Positions 23,074-34,194 of a DNA stretch of 64,000 bases are shown piece by piece. Each line of letters opens with the position of its first letter. Position 1 is the stretch's first letter. The position numbers were made by a program, and so were the translations under genes. This stretch comes from Phyllostachys edulis. Its lineage: Eukaryota > Streptophyta > Magnoliopsida > Poales > Poaceae. Location of the stretch: positions 42,969,558 to 43,033,557 of the forward strand of contig CM070554.1 of assembly GCA_036346405.1 (NCBI GenBank), read 5' to 3'. The notes beneath the pieces are model-generated. The model saw only the letters and a program-made list of their open reading frames with translations, was not told where the DNA came from and searched no databases.

Positions 23074-23870
23074 CATTTTGTCGAATTTTTTACTGTTTTA
23101 GCCCTGTAGCGCGGATTAATTTCGAAATTAGCCCTCATTTGTCATAATTTATAAGAGTGGCCCCTGAACAGTGGTCATCTGCATGACTCTCCGGCGCAGA
23201 CTGACCTTGCCCGGCCTTGCAGTGCCCTCCTCCCAGCAAGCATTTCTTCATTTTTTTCTCCTCGTTGAAATATTATTTCATTATATTTTGTAAAAAAACG
23301 AAATTTCATTATATTTGATTGAAAATGAATACCGATCGAGATTTATAAAAAATTTCATTAAGAAATAAGGGAAGGAGTAGGGTTTTTTAATCCGAAATCA
23401 AGGTTTAAATCACGAGTTAAAGATATATATATAAAAAGGTATGAGGACTATTGGAGTGTCTCCACGATGAAATCGTCTGGCGTATACACGTATATAGGCA
23501 GCGATCGATGAGGTACTTTATGAAGCTTATACACAATGTGATTGGAGGGTTGGGAAAGGTCGTTGTGATGATGAAGATGTCCAAAATCTGAGTCTCTCCT
23601 CGATGAAGACATACTTGCAATATAAGCTTAGCGGAGACACGGAACAAGAACTACATTAGATTATGCGGACAGAAGCACGCTACACGTATTGACATGGCAT
23701 GATGGTCCGGCTAATTGCTTTAGTCATCCTCGCTACTACTACGATACACTGCGACACAAGCATCCGGACCATATAAGTACACATGCCTTTAGGGGATAGT
23801 AAAATACATGGGGGTACGACGGGAGACTACTACGTAATGACTGACCTCTCAAGCGTGCACCGGGCCATTT

Positions 23871-24432
23871 TCCTTTCTTTGCAAGCTCGGCATTGAACTC
23901 CTCGGCCTTCCCTTCCCTTCCCTTGTCGCGGAGTGTCCACGTCGGGCTGGTATGTCAAGTCGTCCATGTCCTACGATTTCACGATGTAAGTTCATCGTAT
24001 AGTGGAAATCGGAAGAATGATGTAAATTCTTCATAACTCACGTCGTCGTCTGGATTCGCCCGGTCGGCCGGATACCTGGTCTTGCGGTCGGGCTCGGCCG
24101 ATGAGGCTTTCCCTTGCCCTTGTCGGCGCGGATCGCCCACATCGGTTTGGTATGTCGAAGTCGTCCATGTCCTGCGATTCCATGATGTTAGTCGCCGTAT
24201 AGTGAAAATCGTAAGAATGATGTAAATTCTTCGTAACTCACGCCGTGAATCTGAATGCCCGAGCGACCGGAAAAATTTGGCCGGCGGCCGAGCAAGATGA
24301 GCCTTTCCCTGCCCTTGTCGCGGGATTGTCCACGTGAAATTTGGTATGTCGAAGTCGTCCATGTCTGTGATTGTGCGATGTAAGTGAAAACGTAAAAGGA
24401 TGTAAATTCTTCATAACTCACGTCGTCGACAT
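23871..24432. repeat. Three tandem units of about 180-200 bp in the MULE
   Basis: The sequence TGTAAATTCTTCRTAACTCA recurs at 24021, 24221 and 24401, and a CCTTGTCGCG-type block with GTCGTCCATGTC recurs with it. On the minus strand each unit encodes a VSYEEFTSF-type peptide or stops there. The units overlap the end of the minus-strand zinc-finger gene (stop at 24411-24413), so the end of that gene appears to have been amplified. Confidence 0.8.
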
Positions 24433-24917
24433 GGATTACGCCAGCGACTCTTCGGGCTCTTCTGTGCGTCCTCAACGGTCCGATGCGTAAGGTTTCCACC
24501 GCGACGAAGTTCTCGGCCCGCACCGAGTAGTTCGGCATATATACTGGCGGATGAATGCCTGTCGTACATCTCCCGCCGTCGATCCATTTGGAAGAAGTGG
24601 CAACACATCTCTGGCTGCCATTTCGTGGGGATGAAGTTAAAACTTTACGGAAGTCAACATTGACGAAAATCAATGCGCGCGAAAGAAATGCTTACGAGGT
24701 GGTGCCTGCATGTGTAGTACGCCCGGGCTGTGGTGGCTGGGTGTGTGGACTGAATGATCTCTGCTGGTTCGCCACACACACATTGCGGGATCGGAAAACG
24801 TGGTGGTACTGAAGCATCTTTCATTGATTTATCTGGGTATTGTAGCTGTTTCCTCTTCTGCTTAAGCCAATTTTGCTTCTTCAACAGCCTCGCGTAGAAG
24901 TTTGCCGAAGAGTCCAT
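24411..24917 (-). CDS. Small GRF zinc-finger protein, two exons, apparently intact
   Basis: Exon 1 runs from ATG 24917 to 24696 (74 codons, MDSSANFYARLLKKQ), exon 2 from 24614 to a stop at 24411-24413 (67 codons). The intron has GT (GTAAGC) and AG (GGCAG) ends and leaves the frame in phase 0. The predicted 141-residue protein has a GRF-type zinc finger split by the intron: CVCGEP (Cys46, Cys48), then TARAYYTC (Cys70), then CCHFFQ (Cys78/79). The aromatic FFQ is where the family usually has FFxW, here followed by Met. An upstream TATAAAAG on the minus strand (24970-24977) supports this start. GRF fingers bind single-stranded or other nucleic acid in known proteins; the role here is unknown. 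It is one of the few frames in the window without a stop or frameshift. Confidence 0.6.
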
Positions 24918-24969
24918 AGCTGGGTATGTATTGTGTAGTGTTGTGTAGTGTTGGGTTTGGTTCAACCCC

Positions 24970-24977
24970 CTTTTATA
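24970..24977 (-). promoter_or_regulatory. TATA box of the left GRF gene
   Basis: TATAAAAG read on the minus strand, about 55 bases upstream of the ATG at 24917. It faces away from the plus-strand TATA box at 25607; the two lie about 630 bases apart around a minisatellite array. Confidence 0.6.
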
Positions 24978-25006
24978 AGCCCCATGGTTGGCATGGTATG
25001 GTTAAT

Positions 25007-25540
25007 TTCTTATCACTGCGCAAAGCTGGCCCGTGTGGTCTTGTCACTACTCAAAGCTGTCTCCTTTGTCTGCTTTGGTCTTATCACTGGGCAAAGCTGC
25101 CCCGTGTGGTCTTGTCCTTTATAAAGTTGTCTCCTTTGGGCTTATCATGCGGGGAAATTTGTCTCCTTTTGGTCTTATCATCGTAAAGCTACCCCTGTGT
25201 GGTCTTGTCATCGCGCAAAGCTGTCTCCTTTGGTCTTATCACTCGCGGAAAGTCTGTCTCCTTTTGGTCTTATCATCTGCGCAAAGCTGGGGCGTGTGGT
25301 CTTGTCCTTTGCAGAAAGCTGTCTCCTTTGGTCTTATCACTGCGAAAGCTATCTCCTTTTGGTCTTATCACTGCGCAAAGCTGGCCCGTGTGGTCTTGTC
25401 ACTGCGCAAAGCTGCCCCCTTTGGTCTTATCACTGCGTAAAGTTGCTCCCGTGTGGTCTTGTCACTGTGGAAAGCTACCCCGTGTGGTCTTGTCATCGCA
25501 CAAAGCTGCCTCCTTTGGTCTTATGACGGTACGGACCTGC
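25007..25540. repeat. About 31-bp minisatellite between divergent promoters
   Basis: Around 17 imperfect units alternate two related forms, GCAAAGCTGYCYCCTTTGGT-CTTATCACT and GCAAAGCTGCCCCGTGTGGT-CTTGTCACT. The units are 29-35 bp long. Long frames through it (for example repeats of LRKAGPCGLVT) are by-products of the repeat. It fills nearly all of the space between the minus-strand TATA at 24970 and the plus-strand TATA at 25607. Confidence 0.9.
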
Positions 25541-25606
25541 CCCCTCCGCCAGGCACGCAGTATGGACACTGCCCCCCTCGCCACGCTTGCGTCTCCGGTG
25601 CTCGGC

Positions 25607-25614
25607 TATTTAAA
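25607..25614 (+). promoter_or_regulatory. TATA box of the MULE transposase gene
   Basis: TATTTAAA at 25607-25614 follows a GC-rich stretch just after the minisatellite and precedes the mudrA-like coding region by about 460 bases, room for a leader and possibly an intron. Confidence 0.55.
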
Positions 25615-26069
25615 CGCTGCCACACACTCGCTCGATCATTCCTCTCGTGAATCTCTCCCTCTTTGTGAGGTGCCTCCTCTCCGTACCTAACATTTTTCTT
25701 TGTCATTTATGCAGAATTCGTTAGTCGTTACTAATGCGATGCATGTTTGAATTCTGCGCCTTAGTGTCGGAGGTTAAGAGTTGGTAACGTCGTAACGGTA
25801 AGTTCATTTCAGCAACGCACGTATGGTTCTTATGTTGTGTGTTGGTTGAAATATTTTCTTACTTTTTGTCAGAAATGGAACCTTTGACGTGTTCCATGGT
25901 AACGTCGTCGTGCGGTCGAGCGGAGTTGATTTGTCCATTGCCGGTAGCGCTTGGTAAACGTTCCCAAACCCGCACGCGTCGATTTGGTAGAGCTACGACG
26001 GTGCATTCGGCAATTGTTTGATAGCCACGTCGCTAGGAACAAGATAGTAATAGAGCGGTCACCGCCACC

Positions 26070-28546
26070 ATGGTCCCACCACACGGGGAGATGTTGTGGG
26101 GCCCGGTGAAAGGTGACGAGCAGTGGCATGTGGGCAGAGTACATGGAGATCGTTAGCAATCCTCACGCTCCGATCTATGGACGACCCATGGTGTACGTCC
26201 ATTTTGTTTATCCTGCTCAATCCTCTGGGGGCGCCGTTCAAGGAGCCAGCGACGCTCTTGTCCCCCTCTTTGGTTTAATGACGATGGGAGAGGTCTCGAG
26301 AGCGCCAGACGTCGTTACGCAGGATGCTCTAGTTGATGGAGATTCTGGTACTTTCCAACCCAATGAAGGTGTGGATAGATGGCGGGATGCTCGTGTTGAT
26401 TGTCACGAGATTATCGATGGCATGCCCGAGGGCACTGCCACCGAAGATGAGGACGACTTTGACTCGCAATCCAGCGAGGACGAAGCCGACGATGAGGGCG
26501 GGATCGTCGGTGGCATTGTTTCGACTGACACGGACTATGTTCCAAGTCGGTTGGATTGCCAAGCGGCCTCTTCCCTTGTTCTGGCCCAGGAGCACGAGTC
26601 GTCGTGGGCCTTCGATGCGGACACCCCGCTTGGGGGAACATTTCCCACAAAGTCGCCGCCGAGCAAGCTATCGTGAGTTTGCGGTGAAGACCGCTGGACT
26701 TACCGAGTGTACAGGTGAGTTTGAACTTTGTTTGATGTATCTTCAACCATCTGATGACGTTGTACTAACTAATATATGTCGCCATTATGTGCGTGTCTAA
26801 TCGACACTTACATAGTTAAGTCGTTCTTACCTCTTGCCACGCAAAGTCCGTCTTGAGATTCCTGGGCGGAACGGCCTTCCGTATCCACGATCGTGATTTA
26901 ATCACACATGTGAGCCGAGGAGCCATTGCAGACGCATAAGAATGTAACCTCGGCCTACATCGCGAGCATTGTAAGCCATGCGGTTATCGCCGATTTGACC
27001 ATTTCGCCAAAGGTTACGATGGCTAACGTGGCGAATACAATAGGGTATGCCGTTAGCTACTGATGGTCCGCAGCGGCGCGGCGAAGGTCCTTGAAGGGTT
27101 GTACGGTACCTACAAGGGCGCATTTACCTAGTCCCCGAATCTTTGAAGCAAATTGCGGATGCTAATCCGGGACATCGTCAATAGGGACGATAGGCACGAC
27201 AGTCCAACAACCCAAATTCCTAATCCTTGATCGAGTCTTCTGGGCTTTTGGCCCGGCAGTCCAGGGCTTCCACCACTGTCGTCCCGTCCTGAGTATGGAC
27301 GGTACTTTCCTTTGCGGGAAATACAAGGGCACCATTCTCACCGCTATTGCCGCTGATGGCAACGACCAATTGCTCCCAGTTGCCTTTGCAATTGTGGAGA
27401 ATGAGAACACTGCCAGTTGGCTATGGTTTCTAGCCAACATAAAGCAACATGTTGTAAGGGATCGACCGAATGTGTGTGTCATAACCGACCGTCATGCCGG
27501 GTTGTTGTCCGCGTTGCGCACCATGCAGACCGGTACTAGGGCACCGTTCCAATGGAACGACATGCGCACACGTTGGTGCATGCGCATCTAGCCGCCAATT
27601 TTCACCTGCGCTTAGAGCAAAGACCTCATGAAGAAGTTCAAGAAGCTCGCCTCTGAGTACCCGAGCGCAAGTTCGATGCCGTGTGGCGGGAACTTGAGGT
27701 CGAAACCCAGCGTGCAAGTGGAGGTTACGCCCAGCGCGCGCAAAGTGAGTTCACTGAGTGGATGAGCGAGCATGCCCCCGACTATGAGAAATGGTCCCTT
27801 CTTCACGACACCTATGGTGCTCGGTACGGCATCATGACAACCAACATGTCCGAGGTCTACAACGGTGTGTTGAAAGGGGTCCGTGCCCTCCCCATCACCG
27901 CTGTTGTAGACGAGACATGGAACCGTCTGATCGGTTACTTTCAGAATCGGGCAATGATGGCCAAGCAAAGATTTGGGCGAAGGGAAGCAAGATACTCGGA
28001 GGTTACCCTTGCGTACATGGAGAAGAAAATTACGGCGTCCGATCCCATGTAGCTATCACAATGGATGGCGTGAGAAGGAAGTTCGAGATCCGCTTATGGA
28101 CAAATGCGTTCATGCCACATGAGAGGTGACCGGAAGCATGTTTGTACCATAGGCGATGTGGCGGTTGCACTGCAACAAGCCTCAATCTACGACACAAGCC
28201 TTGCTCCCACGTATATGCCGCATGTGTTGTATTTCACCAATCTTCTAGCATGTACATGTCGGAGTACTACGACATCGACACTGTATGATACTTGAACGGG
28301 AGTTCAACTCCTACGGAGTGGAAAGCCACTCTGAGGACCTATGGCGAGGAAGCGGTGAAGTGGTCACCGAATGAAGCACTACGGCATCCGTGCCGTGGGA
28401 GGCGTCGATCAAGGCGCATCCATAGCGACATGGATGCGAGCCAACGTGGAGATCGGCCAACACCAATAAGGTGTAGGCTATGTAAGACTCGTGGGCACTC
28501 ATTCAGGAACTGCCCGAGTAGACCTTCTTCCTCCGGCGCCACTTAG
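26070..28546 (+). pseudogene. mudrA-like MULE transposase
   Basis: The N-terminal region (ATG candidates 26070 and 26128) is typical of MULE transposases: a conserved start (GRPMVYVHFVYP) followed by an acidic linker (EDEDDFDSQSSEDEADDEGG near 26450). The DNA-binding part at 26700-27250 is scrambled by frame changes. The catalytic domain is clear from 27295: MDGTFLCGKYKGTILTAIAA, followed by FAIVENENTASWLWFLANI and CVITDRHAGLLSAL, which give the expected Asp residues of the MULE DDE domain. A helical part follows (27670-28050, MTTNMSEVYNGVLKG), then a poorly preserved SWIM region (28100-28270) and a CCHC knuckle CRLCKTRGHSFRNC at about 28470-28515. Several frameshifts and stops make it inactive. 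Confidence 0.88.
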
Positions 28547-28663
28547 TATCTGTAAGCTATCCGGTGTATTTGAGTCATGTCAGTGTTGTAGTGATGTGAG
28601 TGTTGTAATGATTTGCGTTGTAACTGCACCGCCGAGTTACTATTACCGCTTCGTTTGGGTTAC

Positions 28664-28810
28664 GTCGTGCTTTGCAGAAAGTAGTCGCGTCCTGCTTTCC
28701 AGAGAGTTGTCACTTCCTGCTTTCCAGAGAGTGGTCACGTCCAGCTTTCCAGATAGTGCTCACTTCCTGCTTTCCACACTGCGCGGTCACGGCCTCCTTT
28801 CCATAGAGTG
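28664..28810. repeat. Short minisatellite upstream of the second GRF gene
   Basis: Five imperfect units of about 30 bp built on CTGCTTTCCAGAGAGTGGTC-ACGTC precede a TATA box by about 25 bases. The first unit reads GCTTTGCAGAAAGTAGTCGC. In reverse complement GGAAAGC resembles the GGAAAGCT/GCAAAGCT core of the array at 25007-25540, so the two may share an origin. Confidence 0.7.
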
Positions 28811-28830
28811 GCCCTTCGTGCTCCCAACGC

Positions 28831-28839
28831 TATATATGG
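28831..28839 (+). promoter_or_regulatory. TATA box of the second GRF gene
   Basis: TATATATGG lies 66-74 bases upstream of the ATG at 28905 and immediately after the 30-bp repeat array. Confidence 0.55.
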
Positions 28840-28904
28840 ATGCTTTGGCTGCCATTGACCTCACTCTTCTCTTCCTCTTCTCCTTTCCTGCACTGTAAAA
28901 CAAG

Positions 28905-29478
28905 ATGTCTTCGGCCTCATCGAATATTCGAGTGAGCAGAGAATTACAATCACTACGACAGCAGTTGCTTTGCCCTCGTTGCAGGGATCCGGCTAATGTG
29001 TTTACCTCTCATACGCCAACGAATCCGTCCCGAGTTTTCATGAAGTGTTCAAATCTTTCGGTAACTTCTGCAAACTCAGCACGAATGAATTGCGTTGTAC
29101 ATATCGGGTTTTCTTACTTTCATTTGAAACTTCAATTCTTTTGTAGAACACAACATGTCGATTTTGGCAATGGGTCGACGGTTGCCCGAAGAGCTTCAAG
29201 ATATTGCAATGCAAATTGCTGCCTTGCAAGAAGACTCCCGTGGTGTTGCTGCAATTCGTGCAGTGCCTCGAGCGTCCGATGAACCAATGCAAGACTCCCA
29301 TGATGTTACTACAATTCGTGCAATGCCTCGAGCGTTCGATCAACCCATGCAAAGTGAAGAGAAAAGGCTTCAAACACTGCATGACAGGATGGAAAGAGTT
29401 GAGAAGCTGCTTCACAAGTTACTTAAGTTAGTTACTTTTGCGGTCTTTCTTCTTTTGTATCTTGTTCTTGCCAAGTAG
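28905..29478 (+). pseudogene. Second GRF zinc-finger gene with coiled coil and C-terminal membrane segment
   Basis: Exon 1 (28905-29060, 52 codons, MSSASSNIRVSRELQSLRQQ) holds CPRC, then TSHTPTNPSRVFMKC, a canonical GRF finger half with the NPxR motif. The intron 29061-29146 has GTAACT and TTGTAG ends. Exon 2 continues in phase with NTTCRFWQWVD, completing the finger. Right after this a one-base change of frame is needed to reach the best downstream reading, LPEELQDIAMQIAALQ, which continues through a coiled coil (EEKRLQTLHDRMERVEKLLH) into a C-terminal membrane-like segment (VTFAVFLLLYLVLAK) ending at 29478. GRF finger plus coil plus C-terminal hydrophobic tail is a common layout in small plant GRF proteins. 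The frameshift makes this copy a pseudogene. A 33-residue repeat (RAVPRASDEPMQDS-type) lies in the coil. Confidence 0.72.
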
Positions 29479-29512
29479 AACGTCAGTGTGTAATGAGATT
29501 GTAATGTTCACT

Positions 29513-29576
29513 CGTTATCTATGCATCGCAGTCCTTGATGAATGAGAATAAAATTGTTCTACTGACATAGATAACG
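29513..29576. terminator. Inverted repeat and poly(A) signal between convergent genes
   Basis: CGTTATCTATG at 29513-29523 and CATAGATAACG at 29566-29576 are perfect 11-bp inverted arms. AATAAA at 29547-29552 lies in the loop, 70 bases after the stop of the second GRF gene. The opposing PMD gene ends at about 29720, so this interval separates convergent transcripts. Confidence 0.5.
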
Positions 29577-30199
29577 AAGTACAAGAGTCCAATTACATTC
29601 CAATTAGCACACTCGCTTGGATTACAAATCACTTAATGAAGCACAACTTACAACATACAATAGACTACTAATGCTACTATCGCTATTATCGCCACGCCGC
29701 CTCATCATTGCGGCATAGTACCTCAGATCGCCTTCAGCCGCGTGTTCCTCCCAAAGGTCTCCGACGAATCTGTTCTCGTGGAAACGCTCAACCTATCGGT
29801 GACCGTGGGTTCTCGCCATGCAGTCATACCGAGGTTCCTCAACCGCCGATGTCGGCGATATCTGAGGGCATCACATGTAGAATCGGGCGTTGACAACAAG
29901 TTCAGTGACCCAAGCCGTAGTAGGATCCGTGGAAGGAACCAACTCGGCTCGGTTGCGAAATGAACTGGGTGAATTGCTCGTCTTCGCGGATGGATCGGGC
30001 GAATCGCCGTGGTACGGTTCGCTTTGCGGGTGAACGCCGCAGGTACATTGTGTACCCGACTCATACCATGGCGCCATATCGCCCATTGGAAATTGTCCAA
30101 CAAAGCAGGGCTGCAAGGGAGAATCAGGATAACATCCGCCGCGGTTCCGGGTTGCACGTCCGTGCTCTCCGAATGTCCTCTTCGTGCCTCTGTGACGAC

Positions 30200-30300
30200 G
30201 GCGGCACCGGCGTAGGGTCCCTCCGAGACGAGGACGGCATCAGCGTAGGGTCCCTCCGAGACGAGGACGGCATCAGCGTAGGGTCCCTCCGAGATGACGA
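30200..30300. repeat. 30-bp tandem repeat within the PMD tail
   Basis: Three copies of a 30-bp unit containing GCGTAGGGTCCCTCCGAGA with a GACGAGGACGGCATCA spacer encode ten-residue repeats on the minus strand. The length is a multiple of three, so the repeat expanded within the reading frame. Confidence 0.85.
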
Positions 30301-31199
30301 CGCAGCGGCGGCGAGAGTCCTCGCGTGGCAACCGCGCGACGATCCGCCGCCCATCTTCTTCGCGCCATTGAGTCGACTTCGCCGGACGGAAGATGGAGGG
30401 GCGAGGGTACGCGACGACGCTCCGTCCGATGCCTCGAAGTCGACATCGCTAGCCCTTCCGCAGCTCATGTTACTGAGCGACCGCTTGACATCATCAATAA
30501 CCGTCTTCAAGGCCGTAAAAGGCGCTCCATCAGGTTGTCTGTACCCGCCGAGTTCGGCGGCGCGCCGATAGCGATATTCAAACGGTCGACTGCATGGTTC
30601 TGAGAACACACAAAATTTTGTTAGTTAACCCTATTTCGGAGGGTGGTTAATCTACTACATGCTCAACGTACCGAATCGTCCCGGCGTGCTGCACGGTACG
30701 GGTCCATCCCTAAGTCCAAGCGTTCGGCGTGGCTAGGATCTGCATGTCGGGGCGGGGGGGCGCCTGTCAATCTCGTCCGCGTGTTCCGTACGTACCACTC
30801 CAAGTACGTGTCGTAAGTCCTCGTGATCGTAAGGTCAGCCTCTGCAAAATGGAATCGAGGCCGTCGCCATGCATCTACCCACGGCCGCTGCGTTTGAAGC
30901 CATCGCTCTTGCGACCCTTCTTCGCTCTGCACAGTGGAACAAAATAAATAACTTATGGTACCCCAGCATAACGTATGTCTAAAGGATCTACAACATTATT
31001 AAGTAATGCAATGTACTTACAAATGACTACGCCTTTGCAAGCGCGCCTAGAGCAGGGGATTTCTGGTGCGGCTCGAATCGCCTCATCACCCGTTGGGTTG
31101 TTATGCGGCTCAACCATGTGGGAGAACACCAAATGACAAGTTGTCCTCCAAAGACGCCGTGATCTCGGTGGCATAGCAAGCTCAGGCCGTCGGGCGCCG

Positions 31200-34194
31200 T
31201 GTAACATCCCAATTTTCAGAACCTTAAAAATCATTTGAATAGTTGGTAAGGAGAAAATTCACCATTTGGATTTATTTGCATTTAGTTCAAAAGCTTAAAC
31301 TTGGACTTTAGTAACAAAACAATTTAATATGAATAATTCCAACATGAACAATAGTCAAAACTATTTTATTTGGATTCTATGAGCTTGGATATATTTTCTA
31401 GAATTTTCTGGATTTTTCCAAGATCATTTGCTATTTTCCAATGCTTATTCGAATTTCGGTATTTTCTTAAAAAGAAAAGCTAATTTAAATCTCCAAATAG
31501 TGTTGGGCCGAATCTCTCCAGCCCAACTTCCTTTTTCCGCACGGAAGCCCAGCCCGTCTTTTTTCCTTGGTCGTCCGATCGCGAATGGACGATCAGATCT
31601 CGCAAGGCCTCCCCCTCTGCTCGCCGCCAAAGGGCCCGCTTTGTCGAGCCGTCTTCTCGCCGCTTTCTTCTCCGCTGACCTTCACAGACGCAACCGCTTA
31701 TGAGCGGTCAACGCCCGAGCCACGCTACGGCGCCTCAACCTCCCTGTTCCTCGCGTGTGCGCCGCGACCTCCACGACCACGCCGCCACCCTCAAGAACCC
31801 TCTCATCCTCGCGCGGTTATGCCCACGTTCGCAAATCGCCGCCGCCACGACCTCCACGAGCCACGCCGCCGGAGCTCCCCGCCCCTATAAAGGCACCCCG
31901 GATCGCACCGCCTCCTTTTCCCAAACCCCAACTCACTCCTCCCGAGCCCTTGAGCCGCCGTAAAAGCTTGAGGACCTAATCTCGCCGCCGCTTGTTCGAC
32001 GAGGAATTGCGCCGCCGCTGCCCAAGGCCGCCGTCGCCGCCACCGTTGGACTTCGCCAGTGTCGCCGCTTGGTGCTCGCCTCGCCTTCACCGGAGGAGCC
32101 CTCTAGCGCTTGCCGCCGTCGAGCCCGCACCACCTCCTCCGCCCGACCGCCACGGCCGCCACCGCCGCCTTCTCGCACCGATGAGCACACCCTCGAGATC
32201 CCCGTGTTCTCTATCTCCTCAGACACCCATTCTCGCCGGCGAGCCGCTGCTCACGGGACCCTTGGTTCCTCTTGCCGCCGCCTCGCCGCCGTCCACGTCA
32301 GCGTCCAGCTCGGCCCCGTGCTTGCGTGTCCGCCCATGTGGCGCCGCGTCAGCGCCCGCGTGTGCGCCACGTGAGTGCCCACGTGGCAGTCCAGGCCAGC
32401 CCGGATCCAGTGGCTCGGTGGACTTGGTCCACCGTGAGCCGGGTCACTGACATGTGGGTCCCACATGTCAGTTAATTCTTTAATTCTTTTAAATTCCCGG
32501 AAATCCTTCGCTGACGTCACCTTGCGCAATAATTAGAATTTCCTTTAGAAAAACAATTCGGGAAAATTGTTAAATAACAGATTTAGGTTAAAACTTGTAA
32601 AATTCATATCTTTTGAATCCTAACTCCAAATCCATCCATTCAAATTCCTAAATTCGTCTAAAATCCAGATCTATCTATTGGAGCTTTTTATTTATTTTAT
32701 TGGAGTTATTTGCTTCTGGTTTTCATTTAGTTTGTTTGTTTGTGTCGTTTGCGAGTAGACTTCGACGCTGCTGGAAGAGTTGAAGAAGAAGGACCTTTCC
32801 AAGACCAAGATCAATTCCTAGATCCTTTTCAAGGCAAGCTATGCCCTTGACCATTTTGCTTCCCGTTTTATAAAAGTATTTTAATTCAAATTATCGATCT
32901 TAATTCAAGTATTTATTTAAAAGCTTTTGGGTGCGATGAGTTAAATCCAAATTGGTATGCCTCCTTGTGTAATTGTTATGCCTTGATTCCTTGTCACCCT
33001 AGTTGATAATTAGTTGGTTAATATTGTAGAACCAACGTGGGTTGGTTAGTACGATTAGACTGCTTAGCCATGCCACGAATCATTTGTCATGTAGATTGCT
33101 ATATAAATTTGACTAAGTGAATATGCAACTATGTGATAAAAGCTGTGTGTACTATGTGTCTTTGTGGCATGTGTTGCACTTAAAACCAATGGGGTGGTAA
33201 AAGGATTTGAACTGAGGCAAGTGGTGGGAACTGTGTGAAAGGGTGGATCGTGTGAACTGTGTGGACTATGTGAACTATAATAATCTGGTGTCTGTGTGAT
33301 TTGGTTAGCTTGTGGAAGTCTTGCCTTGGTCAATTAAGGACCTCACCATGTGCTCTTTTGAATCGAGCTCTGTGCGACCACATGTCTGCTTTTGAGACAG
33401 CCTAGCATAGTAAGATAAGGTATCTGAAATGCTTTGTTATGATTAGTGTTAGCTACACTAATTGTATCCTGGGGTAAAGTGTACAAACCTCTGCAGAGTG
33501 TAACTTAATCTATTGAATAGCAGCGTCATGATCATGGACAATGCTCGGGATTTGACACTAGGGGTAGATTTTCATAAAACTGTGTGGGAAGGGAGCTATG
33601 TGAACAAATCATCTAGCTATGTGAATAACCTGTTAGGCTGTGTGTGTCTTTGTGAAATAACTTGTTAAAATTATTATTGTCTATTTGTGTTACCTGTCTT
33701 TAATCTATTGAATTGTATTCAATTGCAAAAGTTGCATTTATGCAAAAGAGCCATAGAATGCCTTCCTTTGTAAAAAGCCAGCATATGTATATATTTGCAT
33801 TTCTGTGGTGTGGCTTATAGTATGCGGTGTGTACTCACGCTTGTTTCGACGAATCAAGCAGAGGAGGAGTCTTCACCAGCATTTGAGGACGAGTACATCG
33901 AAGGTGCCCGATCGTGAGGTCTTGGTCCCACTCGGTTGTTCGTGGCGAATCGATGGGGTGCCACTACCGCTTATGTTTCCGCCGCTTATTTCCTATGTTA
34001 GTTCTCAAGGGGCTCAAGATTTGTAAACTCGACCTTGAGGTCAAAACCATTATTTGTTAATCAAAGTTAACCGCTTATATTATTATTCGCCAGGCGGAAT
34101 GATTGCCATCTTTGTTGACACTGTGTGCACTAGCATGATCCCGGCTAGTGCATTAAACACTGAGGGTCCCGAACCGTAGTTTTGGGTCCCGACA
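31200..34194 (+). mobile_element. Gypsy solo LTR inserted in the PMD gene
   Basis: Starts TGTAACATCCC and ends GGGTCCCGACA. Flanking pentamers CGCCG (31195-31199) and CGCCA (34195-34199) differ by one CpG-to-CpA change and are the likely TSD. TATAAAGG at 31886-31893 is the probable core promoter, after a pyrimidine-rich section. There is no primer site or coding sequence. Length is 2,995 bp. Start, end and general composition match the 5' LTR at 16189-19643, so it belongs to a related family. GC-rich open frames at 31428-32450 are LTR sequence, not genes. Confidence 0.92.

Noticed and set aside
25033..25690. Three overlapping plus-strand frames of 109-163 codons
   Set aside because: All three frames through the minisatellite are open because of its unit composition. 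The repeated LRKAGPCGLV peptides are not a protein family.
31428..32529. GC-rich frames of up to 152 codons
   Set aside because: They lie within the solo LTR, overlap on both strands and show only Ala/Pro/Arg-rich composition.
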